This document shows positions 27,635-36,514 of a stretch of DNA of 64,000 nt, piece after piece. The notes below the pieces were generated by a model. The model did not search any database. It was not told where the DNA came from and was given only the letters and a program-made list of their open reading frames with translations. The number at the start of each line of letters is the position of its first letter. The stretch's first letter is position 1. A program made the position numbers and the translations under genes. Source of the DNA: Ahrensia sp. (GTDB lineage: Bacteria; Pseudomonadota; Alphaproteobacteria; Rhizobiales; Rhizobiaceae); contig JAPPOQ010000033.1 in the NCBI GenBank assembly GCA_028817895.1, positions 186,001-250,000 on the forward strand. The letters are read 5' to 3'.

Positions 27635-28498
27635 TTATGTCTGTTTTGTTTGGGTATCCGCAGTTTCTTGCAGCCTTCTGGAGAGATTGAGCAGATCTCG
27701 CCAAGCATATCGCTTCTGCGCCGGCTGGCGCAGCAGAAAGGCAGGATGAAAGCTTGGCAGTGCTGGGATTGTTCTCTCACCCGCCTCAACCTCTTTCCAT
27801 GCGCCACGCAGGCGGGTGATACCGTCCGAGGTTTCAAGCAGGGCCTGCGACGGCGTGTTGCCGAGAAGAAGCAGCGTGTCGGGCGCCGCAAGTTCGATGT
27901 GACGGCGAATGAAGGGCAAGCAAATGTCCGTCTCTGCGGGTGTCGGCTTGCGATTGCCCGGTGGACGCCACGGAATGATGTTTGAGATATAGACCTTCGT
28001 GCGATCCAGACCGATTGCGGCAAGCATCTTGTCAAGCAGCTGGCCTGATCGACCCACAAAGGGCAGGCCCTGGGCATCCTCGTCCGCACCGGGCCCTTCG
28101 CCCACAATCATCAAACGGGCCAGTGGACTTCCATCAGCAAATACGGTGGAGCGGGCGCCAAATTTCAGGTTGCAGCCCTCAAAGCCGAGCATGGCTTCGC
28201 GCAACTCTTCCAACGAAGAGGCCTGCGCCGCAAGGGCCATCGCATCTTCGACTGCTTGGGTGTTCGGTATGGCCAGTTGAGGCGAGGGCACCCCAAGGTT
28301 TGGCGGTCTGTCGGCTGGTGAGGGTATCGCGCTGCTGGTTTGCCGCCTTGTCGCAGCTTGTCGCGACTTCTCTATCGACTTGAGCTTTGCCTCATGCTCA
28401 GCAAAGCGGTTGACCGGTTCATCGCGCAAGGGGACATCGACCCCGGCATCGGCATACCAGGCCAAGAGCTCTTCAAGGCGAACGGGTTCTGTCGACAT
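27635..28498 (-). CDS. Uracil-DNA glycosylase family protein lacking Fe-S cysteines
   Basis: This 287-residue protein has UDG superfamily motifs: GEGPGADEDAQGLPFVGRSG near residue 135 (motif 1 plus the family 4-like segment), SNIIPWRPPGNRKP, and LPSFHPAFLLR (motif 2 histidine). About 85 N-terminal residues form a variable, Pro/Ser-rich extension. The protein contains only two cysteines in total, so it cannot hold the four-cysteine 4Fe-4S cluster of family 4 enzymes. It should excise uracil from DNA, though family placement is open. Relatives without the cluster occur in Bradyrhizobium, as I recall. Confidence 0.88.
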   Translation of the reverse strand: MSTEPVRLEELLAWYADAGVDVPLRDEPVNRFAEHEAKLKSIEKSRQAATRRQTSSAIPSPADRPPNLGVPSPQLAIPNTQAVEDAMALAAQASSLEELREAMLGFEGCNLKFGARSTVFADGSPLARLMIVGEGPGADEDAQGLPFVGRSGQLLDKMLAAIGLDRTKVYISNIIPWRPPGNRKPTPAETDICLPFIRRHIELAAPDTLLLLGNTPSQALLETSDGITRLRGAWKEVEAGERTIPALPSFHPAFLLRQPAQKRYAWRDLLNLSRRLQETADTQTKQT

Positions 28499-28611
28499 GG
28501 TCCTTCCTTACGATGTCAACATAGGGTGCGGTGTGCGCCCGCAAAAGGCCAGTTGGCGAGCCTGTGAATTTTCGTCTTGCTGTTGGCTGCTGTCAGCGCT
28601 GTATTGCAGAT

Positions 28612-30138
28612 ATGACTGCGCGCAAATTCAATCGCTTGTACGAACTGCTTTGCGACAAGGCACATGCCGCACCGAACGATGTCGGCCTCATCGACATTGA
28701 CGGCACCGCCACAACCTACGGAGAGTGGGAAAGCTCGGTCCAGCAAACCGCAAAACAACTCAGGGAATCAGGTTTGCGCCCGGGTGATCGCATGATGTTG
28801 ATTGCCGAAAACTGCGCTGCTTATGTGATCCACGTTTTCGCCGCCTGGCATTGCGGGGCATGGGTGATGCCCGTCAACGCCCGCATGAGCGATGGGGAGA
28901 TTGACCGTCTTGTCGCCCATGCCCAGCCCAGATTGATCGTTGCCACCTCAGCAGCATCGCAACCCGCGCGCAATCATGCCCAACGGCTGGGTGCGTCGCA
29001 GCACGCAGATGTCGCTATAGCGTCGCAAATGAACGTCAAGCAGGAGCCTGTCTTCGACGGACCCGATGAGCAAGTCGCCGCTTTGATGTACACGACGGGC
29101 ACAACCGGCGACCCCAAGGGCGTCATGCTCTCGCATGCGAGCCTTGAATGGTATGCGCGGGTGTCCTCGCAGTTTCGCGACATGACTCCGGCGGACCACG
29201 CCTATTGTCCGTTGCCGCTCACCCACATTTATGGTTTCGGCAATGCACTGCTCGGCAATCTTTGCGCGGGGGCAAAACTTGAACTCGCGCTGCGCTTTGA
29301 TTGCGCCGCGACATTCGATGCGATTGAGCGCGGTGCGACGGTTTTGCCGGCCGTTCCGGCCATGTATGCGCATCTTTTGGACTATGCACAGGAGAAAGGC
29401 TGGCAGAAAGCACCACCCAATCGGCTGCGCTACATCATGACAGGCGGAGCGCCGCTTGATCCGGACTGGAAGCGCCGTGTCGAGGCGTTTTTCGATCTGC
29501 CGCTCAACAATGGCTACGGCATGACGGAATGCTCTCCAGGCATCGCCTCTTCGAAGGGCATCGTGTTCGACCCGGCAAAGCCCGATGATGTGAGCTGCGG
29601 CCCGCCATTGCCCGATCTCGAAGTGCGCATTGTACCGCCGCCGGGGCAGGACTGCCTCGCAGATGGGGTCGGCGAGATCGTCGTGCGCGGGCCAAACATC
29701 ATGCTTGGCTATTACAAGAACCCGCAGGCCACCGCCCAGGTGCTTGAAGAAGACGGCACTTTTCACACGGGCGATCTCGGCCATTTCGACGATTTGGGCC
29801 GTCTGCATTTGGACGGTCGCTGCAAGGAACTGATCATCCGTTCGGGCTTCAATGTCTATCCGCCGGAGGTCGAGGCCGCGCTGACCAAACACCCCGCTGT
29901 CACATTGGCAGCTGTGATCGGCCGTAAGGTTCCGGGCAACGAGGAAGTGCTTGCTTTTGTCCAAAGGGTGCCCAGCGCCGATGTGAGAGAGGAAGAACTG
30001 GTCGCATTTCTCAAAGACGAGATCGCACCCTATAAGCGGCCATCCCGCATTATCATTGTTGATGCATTGCCGGTCTCATCTGCCAACAAGGTTTTCAAGC
30101 ACAAGCTGATCAATCAATTCGCAGACCGGTTGAATTGA
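28612..30138 (+). CDS. AMP-forming acyl-CoA ligase (long-chain fatty-acid-CoA ligase-like)
   Basis: ATG 28612 (MTARKFNRLYELL) gives 508 residues and fits the family N-terminus better than the ORF-track 28531. ANL superfamily motifs are the P-loop YTTGTTGDPKGVMLSH near residue 160, NGYGMTECSPG, the hinge aspartate region TGDLGHFDDLGRLHLDGR, and KELIIRSGFNVYPPEVE. The C-terminal lysine segment ends SSANKVFKHKL. It activates a carboxylate as acyl-AMP and transfers it to CoA. The substrate cannot be deduced. It is divergent from the UDG gene and convergent with amn. Confidence 0.9.
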   Translation: MTARKFNRLYELLCDKAHAAPNDVGLIDIDGTATTYGEWESSVQQTAKQLRESGLRPGDRMMLIAENCAAYVIHVFAAWHCGAWVMPVNARMSDGEIDRLVAHAQPRLIVATSAASQPARNHAQRLGASQHADVAIASQMNVKQEPVFDGPDEQVAALMYTTGTTGDPKGVMLSHASLEWYARVSSQFRDMTPADHAYCPLPLTHIYGFGNALLGNLCAGAKLELALRFDCAATFDAIERGATVLPAVPAMYAHLLDYAQEKGWQKAPPNRLRYIMTGGAPLDPDWKRRVEAFFDLPLNNGYGMTECSPGIASSKGIVFDPAKPDDVSCGPPLPDLEVRIVPPPGQDCLADGVGEIVVRGPNIMLGYYKNPQATAQVLEEDGTFHTGDLGHFDDLGRLHLDGRCKELIIRSGFNVYPPEVEAALTKHPAVTLAAVIGRKVPGNEEVLAFVQRVPSADVREEELVAFLKDEIAPYKRPSRIIIVDALPVSSANKVFKHKLINQFADRLN

Positions 30139-30144
30139 TGGCGG

Positions 30145-30159
30145 CGGGTCGAAGACCCG
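30145..30159. terminator. Short hairpin between convergent acyl-CoA ligase and amn genes
   Basis: CGGGTC-GAA-GACCCG forms a 6-bp stem with a GAA loop within the 22-bp gap between two convergent genes. No T-run follows on either strand, so termination activity is uncertain. Confidence 0.35.
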
Positions 30160-30160
30160 G

Positions 30161-31663
30161 CTACTGAAAGGCGGTCTCCGAAAAGGACCGCAACTTCCGG
30201 GAATGCAGCCGCTCCGGCGGCATGTCGCGCAATTCCTCCAGCGCCTGAATGCCGATATCAAGATGCTGCTTGACTTGCGTGTTGTAGAAATCCGTCGCCA
30301 TGCCGGGCAGTTTCAATTCGCCATGCAAAGGTTTGTCTGAGACGCATAGCAGCGTTCCGTATGGCACACGGAAACGAAAGCCGTTGGCCGCGATGGTTGC
30401 TGATTCCATATCGAGTGCAATGGCACGGCTTTGAGACAGTCTCTGGACCGGCCCGGTTTGGTCACGCAGCTCCCAGTTGCGGTTGTCGATTGTCGCAACG
30501 GTGCCCGTGCGCATGACGCGCTTAAGTTCGTAGTCTTCGTAGCCGGTCACGTCAGCAACCGCTGTCTCAAGTGCCTTTTGAACTTCAGCCAACGCGGGAA
30601 CGGGCACCCAAATGGGCAAGTCCTCATCAAGGACATGGTCCTCGCGCACATAGGCGTGGGCGAGCACATAATCGCCCAGTCTCTGGCTGTTGCGAAGGCC
30701 CGCGCAGTGTCCAAGCATCAGCCAGGTGTGGGGACGCAGAACCGCTACATGATCGGTCACTGTTTTGGCGTTGGAAGGGCCAACGCCGATATTGATCATC
30801 GTGATGCCGCAACCTTCCGGGCGCATCAGATGATAGGCTGGCATTTGGGGAAGTCGTCCAAGCGTCGAAGGCTGCGGCGCTTCGCCATGCCGGGTAATCG
30901 TGTTGCCGGGTTCTACAAAGGCGGTATAGCCGCTTCCCTCTTCGCCTAGCTTTTCATGCGCATAGGCGATGAACTCGTCGACGTAGAACTGGTAGTTGGT
31001 GAACAGGACATAGTTCTGGAAATGCTCTGGCGACGTCGCTGTGTAGTGGGAAAGCCGATGAAGCGAATAGTCGATGCGCTGAGCCGTAAAGGGCGCCAAT
31101 GCGGCGGTTTCATCAGGTTGCCGCAGCACTTGCGAATTGACGATGCGGTCATCGGTCGATGCAAGATCAGGCACATCGAACAGGTCTCGCAGCGGGCGGT
31201 CGAGCCTGTGCTCTATCGATCCCTCAATATAGGTCCCTTCAAGAAAAGCGAAGTGCAGCGGAATGGGGGTTGTTGAGGGGCCGATCGTCACGCCCGTGCT
31301 GTGGCTCTGCATGAGCAGCGCGATCTGCGTTTCCAGATAGTTGGCGAACAGATGCGGGCGGGTCACGGTGGTCGAATAAACACCAGGCCCGGAGACGTAG
31401 CCATAGGCCAGACGCGAATCGACCCTTGTATGGGACGAAGAGGTCAGACGTATTTCGGGGTAGAACGCTCGGTAGCGCTCCGAAACGGTGCCGCTCGCCA
31501 AAGCTTCGGCGAGCTTGTCGCGCAGAAACTGCGTTGCTTCGTCATAAAGCGCCTGTAGGCACTCAACCGCCGCCCTTGCGTCCGTGAAAACATGGCCAGC
31601 GTCCTGCGGTGGCGTCGATACCGGCAGGTCGTCAAGGGCGGCGAATTCGGATGTGTTTGTCAT
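30161..31663 (-). CDS. amn: AMP nucleosidase
   Basis: This 500-residue enzyme hydrolyses AMP to adenine and ribose 5-phosphate, regulating the adenylate pool. The N-terminal half carries the AMP-nucleosidase-specific domain. The C-terminal half is a nucleoside-phosphorylase-like catalytic domain, with MLGHCAGLRNSQRLGDYVLA and later ALDMESATIAANGFRFRVPYGTLL, where the MES glutamate contacts the ribose. Its length matches the alphaproteobacterial form. It is monocistronic as far as can be seen, with a small membrane-anchored protein gene upstream on the same strand. Confidence 0.94.
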   Translation of the reverse strand: MTNTSEFAALDDLPVSTPPQDAGHVFTDARAAVECLQALYDEATQFLRDKLAEALASGTVSERYRAFYPEIRLTSSSHTRVDSRLAYGYVSGPGVYSTTVTRPHLFANYLETQIALLMQSHSTGVTIGPSTTPIPLHFAFLEGTYIEGSIEHRLDRPLRDLFDVPDLASTDDRIVNSQVLRQPDETAALAPFTAQRIDYSLHRLSHYTATSPEHFQNYVLFTNYQFYVDEFIAYAHEKLGEEGSGYTAFVEPGNTITRHGEAPQPSTLGRLPQMPAYHLMRPEGCGITMINIGVGPSNAKTVTDHVAVLRPHTWLMLGHCAGLRNSQRLGDYVLAHAYVREDHVLDEDLPIWVPVPALAEVQKALETAVADVTGYEDYELKRVMRTGTVATIDNRNWELRDQTGPVQRLSQSRAIALDMESATIAANGFRFRVPYGTLLCVSDKPLHGELKLPGMATDFYNTQVKQHLDIGIQALEELRDMPPERLHSRKLRSFSETAFQ

Positions 31664-31754
31664 GCACCTGTGTATCGCGCTCCTGTCGCTGCGACAATTG
31701 TCTTATCGGGTGAAATGACAGCGCAGGCGAAGTCTGCAATCCGACGCTTGGGTC

Positions 31755-31958
31755 TTACGAGTGGGTCCCGATCGCCTTGTCACAGGCCGCGTCGGTTGTG
31801 GCGCACGGAACCGCAAATTCCATTGTGCTCAGCCGCTTCAGTCTTTCATCGACATCAAGGTCCGAACCACCTTGCGACGTTGCCCGTACGACATTGACAA
31901 ACAGCACCGCGGTGGCGGCGATGACGATCGTGAGCAGAAAAAAGCGACGATACAGCAT
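31755..31958 (-). CDS. Small membrane-anchored or secreted protein of unknown function
   Basis: ATG 31958 has a GGGAG ribosome site upstream and gives 67 residues; the ORF-track start 31979 is less likely. The first 23 residues (MLYRRFFLLTIVIAATAVLFV) form a membrane anchor or uncleaved signal. The rest is a short, charged, presumably periplasmic tail with two cysteines (PCATTDAAC). I recognise no family. Coding potential is supported by the ribosome site and hydrophobic start only. Confidence 0.5.
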   Translation of the reverse strand: MLYRRFFLLTIVIAATAVLFVNVVRATSQGGSDLDVDERLKRLSTMEFAVPCATTDAACDKAIGTHS

Positions 31959-32055
31959 GGCGAACTCCCTTTCCGCCACACTCGCACAAATGCGCTGAAC
32001 CGATGCTGAGCGGCCTGTTCATCGTGGGTTCAGCACCGCTCGCATTGGCTGATTG

Positions 32056-32424
32056 TCACCGTTTCCAGTTCTGTGTCTTGCAGAAGATCTTGAGGGCACA
32101 GCCGCGTAATTTCAGTGAAGCACCCGAGATGCGGGCGCTGCCCGAATAGGTCTTGTCGTCTCGCGGGTCGGTCACAGTGCCCGAATATCTGTTGCCTGAA
32201 CCTTTCATGCGGCCAATCGTCTTTCCCGCGAATTGTCCGCTAGCGATCGTGATGCAGAATGAACTGCCGCATTTGGCGATCCTGGCAGTTTCGCCTTCTT
32301 CTGTTATCCAATTGCCTTCGATGGGTTCAGCAGAGAAGGCGGAGCCGGAAAATACCAGGCTGGAAAAGGTGAGTCCGACCGCCAAGAAGGCGCATGAAGT
32401 CAGGGTTCTGATTGGATGTGTCAT
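32056..32424 (-). CDS. DUF2147-domain secreted protein
   Basis: This 122-residue protein has a signal peptide (about residues 1-31, ending AFSA). A compact DUF2147-like beta domain follows, beginning EGNWITEEGETARIAKCG and ending LRGCALKIFCKTQNW. Four cysteines are visible in the mature part, probably disulphide-bonded in the periplasm. The family role is not established. A palindrome TGACGT-TT-ACGTCA lies about 40 bp before the start and may be an operator. Confidence 0.85.
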   Translation of the reverse strand: MTHPIRTLTSCAFLAVGLTFSSLVFSGSAFSAEPIEGNWITEEGETARIAKCGSSFCITIASGQFAGKTIGRMKGSGNRYSGTVTDPRDDKTYSGSARISGASLKLRGCALKIFCKTQNWKR

Positions 32425-32461
32425 GATTGTCTCCCAATAGCGTCTACAAAGGCCGCCTGCA

Positions 32462-32477
32462 TTGACGTTTACGTCAG
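32462..32477 (-). promoter_or_regulatory. Palindromic operator candidate upstream of DUF2147 gene
   Basis: TTGACGTTTACGTCAG contains the inverted repeat TGACGT-TT-ACGTCA, centred about 45 bp before the DUF2147 start, where a promoter spacer would be expected. It resembles motifs I recall for MerR-family regulators such as LiuR, but no MerR gene is nearby. Confidence 0.4.
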
Positions 32478-32533
32478 ATGATGGGAAGGGACAACTCTAA
32501 TCGGTAACCAATCGGGGTGGACGTGGCGGAAGA

Positions 32534-32570
32534 CAGATAAAACCCGCCGTCCGGGAGAAGACGGCGGGTT
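32534..32570 (-). terminator. Rho-independent terminator, minus strand
   Basis: A perfect 11-bp stem AACCCGCCGTC / GACGGCGGGTT with an 8-nt loop is followed, on the minus strand, by TTATCTGTC, so the stem end and tail together read GGGTTTTATCT. It lies 37 bp after the 32608 stop codon of the two-frame gene, which fits it as that gene's terminator. Confidence 0.75.
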
Positions 32571-32607
32571 CCGATTTGCCGATGCCGATCCCCCCGACAC
32601 CGGCCCG

Positions 32608-33010
32608 TTACACCGTCTCCCTCACGTCGACGGTGCTGCACTGCCCAAGCATTTGGTCATGACCACAGGTTCTGCTGCCGTTGAACCTACAGGTGATGGC
32701 GACGACCATGCCGATGGCGGTGGCAGAAGCCCCCGCGGTGGCAGTGCCAGTGCCGGTGCGTGCGATGAATGCGACGGGTCCGGCGAAAACGACGATGGCG
32801 GAAACCGCGATGACGCCGAAAGCCACGACGGCCTCGACGCAGCCGCCGGTGGTGTACCTGCTGGACGCCAGCGCTTTCGCCACCGAGCATGGCAAGTGTA
32901 CTGACAAGGCCTTTGCCGGCAGTGCCCGTTCCGGCTGCGTTTGCTGACGGTGCTGCCAGCGAGATCATGAATCCCGCGATTGCCGCCATGATGATGGTTG
33001 ATGGTTTCAT
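32608..33010 (-). CDS. Small secreted/membrane protein split over two frames (apparent +1 shift)
   Basis: ATG 33010 has a strong ribosome site (AGGAGGGAA) and begins a clear signal peptide (MKPSTIIMAAIAGFMISLAA...SANA). In that frame the ORF runs to 32687, but after about residue 50 it becomes an Arg/His-only tail (HHRRLRRGRRGFRRHRG). The +1 frame over the same bases reads TTGGCVEAVVAFGVIAVSA, is hydrophobic, has the C-ending codons normal here, and stops at 32608 just before the terminator. I infer one gene with a frameshift (mutation, assembly error or programmed), giving a signal peptide plus a membrane segment. A genuine His/Arg-rich protein is the alternative. No family is recognised. 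Confidence 0.5.
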
Positions 33011-33160
33011 GGTTGATTCCCTCCTCTTGGCCTACATCGGCAAAGTGTCAGGAGATGCGCTTCGCTTCTGTGTGAATATGCACATGGCGTGAATCTGCCG
33101 GCATCAATCAGCGGTTTGACTGTGCAATTTGCAGGCAACTAAGCGCGATGCGACTGAGCT

Positions 33161-36100
33161 TCAGCGTCCGCGCTTGTTCGCCTTGAAGCCGCCGCGTTGG
33201 CCCGGTTTGCCGCTCGAACTGCGCGGCAGCGGGCGTTTGTCGGGCGCTTTCCCATGCTCGGCCCCGTCCGTGGCCAGGCCCTTGCGGTTGTCTTCCAGCC
33301 AACTTTTGCGTGGCTGCTCCCAACCCTCCGGAGTCACGGGTTTCTCTGTTCGGCCGACTGTCATTTCATCAAGATCGGGCTTGTGGAAGTAGCTCGACTG
33401 CGTCGCGCCCTTATAACCGCCTGACGAGTTCCCCTTGTCGCGTCTGGCAGCTTGCTTGCGCTTGGCTTTGGTGTTCTCCACACCGGTATCACGCGCCAAA
33501 GGATCGTCGGCGACAAGCAATTCGGTCTCCTGCAAGCGTTTGATCTCGTCGCGCAGGCTGGCGGCACGCTCAAAGTCGAGATCGGCAGCGGCATCGCGCA
33601 TGTCTTTCTCCAGCGCGTCGAGATGCGCACGCAGATTGTTGCCAACCAGAGCGCCTTCTTCACTGAAGCCTGCATCGACGCGCACGTGATCTTGCTCGTA
33701 AACGGATTCCAGAATGTCGCCGACGTTTTTCTTCACGCTTTGCGGCGTGATGCCATTGGCTTCGTTATAGGCCTGTTGCTTCTCGCGACGCCTGTCCGTT
33801 TCCGCGATGGCCCGTTCCATCGATCCCGTCACGCTGTCGGCGTACAGAACAACCTTGCCGTCGACGTTTCGCGCTGCGCGTCCAATGGTCTGCACGAGGC
33901 TGGTCTCGGAGCGAAGAAAACCTTCCTTGTCGGCGTCCAGAATCGCAACCATGCCGCATTCTGGAATGTCGAGCCCCTCTCGAAGCAGATTGATCCCGAT
34001 CAGCACATCGAAGGCACCGAGTCTCAGGTCACGGATGATCTCAATGCGCTCCAGCGTGTCGATGTCGGAATGCATGTAGCGCACCTTGATGCCCTGTTCG
34101 TGCACATACTCCGTCAGGTCTTCCGCCATGCGCTTGGTCAGCACTGTGACAAGCGTTCGATAGCCTTTGGCTGTGACCTGGCGAATTTCATCGACGACAT
34201 CATCGACCTGCGTTTTTGCCGGCCGAATTTCCACGGGAGGGTCGATCAGGCCTGTGGGGCGGATCACCTGTTCGGCAAATACTCCGTCGGCCTGCTCCAT
34301 CTCCCAGCCGCCGGGCGTTGCGGAGACGGCAATGGTTTGCGGGCGCATTGCGTCCCATTCCTCAAAGCGCAACGGACGGTTGTCCATGCAGGAGGGCAGC
34401 CGGAAGCCATATTCAGCAAGCGTTGCCTTGCGGCGAAAGTCGCCACGATACATACCGCCGATCTGTGGAATGGTGACATGGGATTCATCGGCAAAAACGA
34501 TGGCGTCATCCGGCAGATATTCAAACAAGGTAGGCGGTGGTTCGCCCGGTTTACGACCGGTCAGATAGCGCGAATAGTTCTCGATTCCCGCGCAAGAACC
34601 GGTGGCTTCGATCATTTCGATGTCAAACCGAACGCGCTGCTCCAGTCGTTGCGCCTCGAGCAGGCGGCCAGCCCGGTTGAGTTCTTCCAGCCGCCAGGAA
34701 AGTTCCTTTTTGATCTCCTTCACAGCCTGGGTCAGTGTCGGTCGCGGCGTCACATAGTGGCTGTTGGCGTAGATTTTGACGCTTTTGAGTTCATCCGTCT
34801 TCTTCCCCGTGAGTGGGTCGAATTCGGTGATCTGCTCAATCTCATCACCAAACAGAGAAATGCGCCAGGCCCGGTCTTCTAGGTGGGCCGGGAAAATCTC
34901 GATTGTGTCACCGCGCACGCGAAACGAGCCGCGTTGGAAATCGGCATCACGACGCTTGTACTGCTGGGCAACAAGATCAGCCAGAAGCTGGCGTTGGTCG
35001 AGCCGATCACCAATCTTCATCTGGAAAGTCATGGCCGTATAGGTTTCGACTGAGCCTATGCCGTAAATGCAGGAGACGGAGGCGACGATCACCACATCGT
35101 CACGCTCCAGCAGCGCTCGCGTTGCGGAGTGGCGCATCCTGTCGATCTGTTCGTTTACGGAGGATTCCTTCTCGATGAAGGTGTCGGAGCGCGGCACATA
35201 GGCTTCCGGCTGGTAGTAGTCATAATAAGAGACGAAATATTCCACCGCATTGTCGGGTAGGAAGGATTTCATCTCGCCGTAGAGCTGCGCGGCAAGCGTC
35301 TTGTTGGGCGCCAGAATGAGGGCAGGGCGCTGCGTCTCCTCAATCACCTTAGCCATGGTAAAGGTCTTGCCGGAACCGGTTACGCCCAGCAGAACCTGCG
35401 TGCGCTCACCGCGATTAGCCCCAAAACTTGGTGCGGCGATTTTCGAAGCAGTTGAGGTTGGCTCCTTTCTCTCCCCTTGCGGGAGAGATGTCTGCGCAGC
35501 AGACAGAGAGGGGGCGAAGGCGTCTTGAACGTCCATGCCCTTCTCTCGTGATGCCGCTCCACGACCCCCCTCTGTCGCCTTCGGCGACATCTCCCCCTCA
35601 AGGGGGGAGAGTGGGGAGGAATTCCAGTCAATGCCATTGAGACCCGCGACAAGCTCGGCGATTGCCGTTGGCTGATCGCCCTTGGGTTCGAACTCGCTGA
35701 CAACTTTGAACGGCCTTTGATCTGGGTCCTTTTCAGGTCTATCGGGGCGGTGCGGGACCCAGACGTCGCCCTTGAGCTCCTCGCGCCCATGTTCGATAAG
35801 ATCGGAGAGCGCCTGTACTGTGGCGGTCACGCCTGACGTGCTGTCCAGCTTCAGCGCGTCCTCTGCAGAAACATCAAGTCCAGCGACGGGATTGAGACCC
35901 GCAGCGACCCGCTCCTTCACATCATTGGTACCGCCAATGGACACTCCGCCACCGGTGCGCTTGTTGCCGATCTGGGGCTTCTTGTCCGAGGGCAGGAGAC
36001 GGCCGGCCGAAGACGTGAAGGCGTGCGCTTTCGAAGCCGCTTTCTTTTTTGGCTTGTTGGGCTTGGCCTCTGCTTGTTCGGCCTCATCGCTGATCTCCTC

Positions 36101-36199
36101 AGCCCATGACGAAATGTCACCTGACAGCGGCGCGCCCTCAAACGGCGTCTGGGGAGCTTCGGACAAGCCGCGCGGTTTGGATTTGTCTGGATCGCTCAT
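33161..36199 (-). CDS. uvrB: Excinuclease ABC subunit B (UvrB) with in-frame palindromic insertion
   Basis: ATG 36199 ([11 protein letters not shown]) is preferred to the TTG at 36208, giving 1012 residues. UvrB verifies DNA damage and recruits UvrC. Motifs include Walker A GVTGSGKT near residue 271, the beta-hairpin region [11 protein letters not shown], the DESH box, [12 protein letters not shown], and QTIGRAARN; a UVR domain ([24 protein letters not shown]) lies near the C-terminus. E. coli UvrB is 673 residues. Here there is about a 160-residue N-terminal extension, an insertion of about 65 residues just before Walker A encoded by a palindromic repeat, and a basic C-terminal tail. All helicase motifs are intact. 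Confidence 0.95.
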   Translation of the reverse strand: MSDPDKSKPRGLSEAPQTPFEGAPLSGDISSWAEEISDEAEQAEAKPNKPKKKAASKAHAFTSSAGRLLPSDKKPQIGNKRTGGGVSIGGTNDVKERVAAGLNPVAGLDVSAEDALKLDSTSGVTATVQALSDLIEHGREELKGDVWVPHRPDRPEKDPDQRPFKVVSEFEPKGDQPTAIAELVAGLNGIDWNSSPLSPLEGEMSPKATEGGRGAASREKGMDVQDAFAPSLSAAQTSLPQGERKEPTSTASKIAAPSFGANRGERTQVLLGVTGSGKTFTMAKVIEETQRPALILAPNKTLAAQLYGEMKSFLPDNAVEYFVSYYDYYQPEAYVPRSDTFIEKESSVNEQIDRMRHSATRALLERDDVVIVASVSCIYGIGSVETYTAMTFQMKIGDRLDQRQLLADLVAQQYKRRDADFQRGSFRVRGDTIEIFPAHLEDRAWRISLFGDEIEQITEFDPLTGKKTDELKSVKIYANSHYVTPRPTLTQAVKEIKKELSWRLEELNRAGRLLEAQRLEQRVRFDIEMIEATGSCAGIENYSRYLTGRKPGEPPPTLFEYLPDDAIVFADESHVTIPQIGGMYRGDFRRKATLAEYGFRLPSCMDNRPLRFEEWDAMRPQTIAVSATPGGWEMEQADGVFAEQVIRPTGLIDPPVEIRPAKTQVDDVVDEIRQVTAKGYRTLVTVLTKRMAEDLTEYVHEQGIKVRYMHSDIDTLERIEIIRDLRLGAFDVLIGINLLREGLDIPECGMVAILDADKEGFLRSETSLVQTIGRAARNVDGKVVLYADSVTGSMERAIAETDRRREKQQAYNEANGITPQSVKKNVGDILESVYEQDHVRVDAGFSEEGALVGNNLRAHLDALEKDMRDAAADLDFERAASLRDEIKRLQETELLVADDPLARDTGVENTKAKRKQAARRDKGNSSGGYKGATQSSYFHKPDLDEMTVGRTEKPVTPEGWEQPRKSWLEDNRKGLATDGAEHGKAPDKRPLPRSSSGKPGQRGGFKANKRGR
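35466..35615. repeat. Palindromic interspersed repeat (RIME-like) inside uvrB
   Basis: Two inverted copies of an about 46-bp unit flank a roughly 50-bp spacer. Copy 1 contains stems TCTCTCCC/GGGAGAGA (35468-35488) and TGTCTGC/GCAGACA (35489-35505). Copy 2 contains TGTCGCC/GGCGACA (35573-35589) and TCTCCCCCT/AGGGGGGAGA (35590-35610). The unit resembles the mosaic palindromes known between genes in Rhizobiales. Here it lies inside a gene and is translated in frame as [18 protein letters not shown] and onward. Confidence 0.8.
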
Positions 36200-36301
36200 G
36201 ACAGCCAATATGGGCTGGTCAGATCATGATTGAAAGGAGCGGCTGCGTCACCTCATGACATCGTTTGTCAGGAGCATGTCAGTCAGAAGCGCTGCTCGGG
36301 C

Positions 36302-36514
36302 TTATGTGTCAAGACAAGGGGCCGGCGGTGCGTGATTTGCCATAATGGCAGTCACCCATGCAGGCTCGCGTGTGGGTAGGTTCGCGAACTCTTCACGTCG
36401 AAGCGGACCGCGGCGGAACAGCATCTCCACGCGTGCCCGAGCCTCTTCGAGATCAGACTCTTTGGGTTTGCGGTTTTCTACCTCAGCAATAGTCTGCTGC
36501 ATCATCCTCATCAT
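36302..36514 (-). CDS. Short hypothetical ORF upstream of uvrB
   Basis: This 70-residue ORF starts at ATG 36514 and is rich in Arg and Glu (ESDLEEARARVEMLFRRG). No ribosome site, domain or partner gene supports it strongly. It could be a real small helical protein or a remnant of a longer gene. Low confidence. Confidence 0.3.
   Translation of the reverse strand: MMRMMQQTIAEVENRKPKESDLEEARARVEMLFRRGPLRREEFANLPTREPAWVTAIMANHAPPAPCLDT

Noticed and set aside
33452-34882. 476-aa plus-strand ORF
   Set aside because: Antisense to the conserved core of uvrB; low-complexity product.
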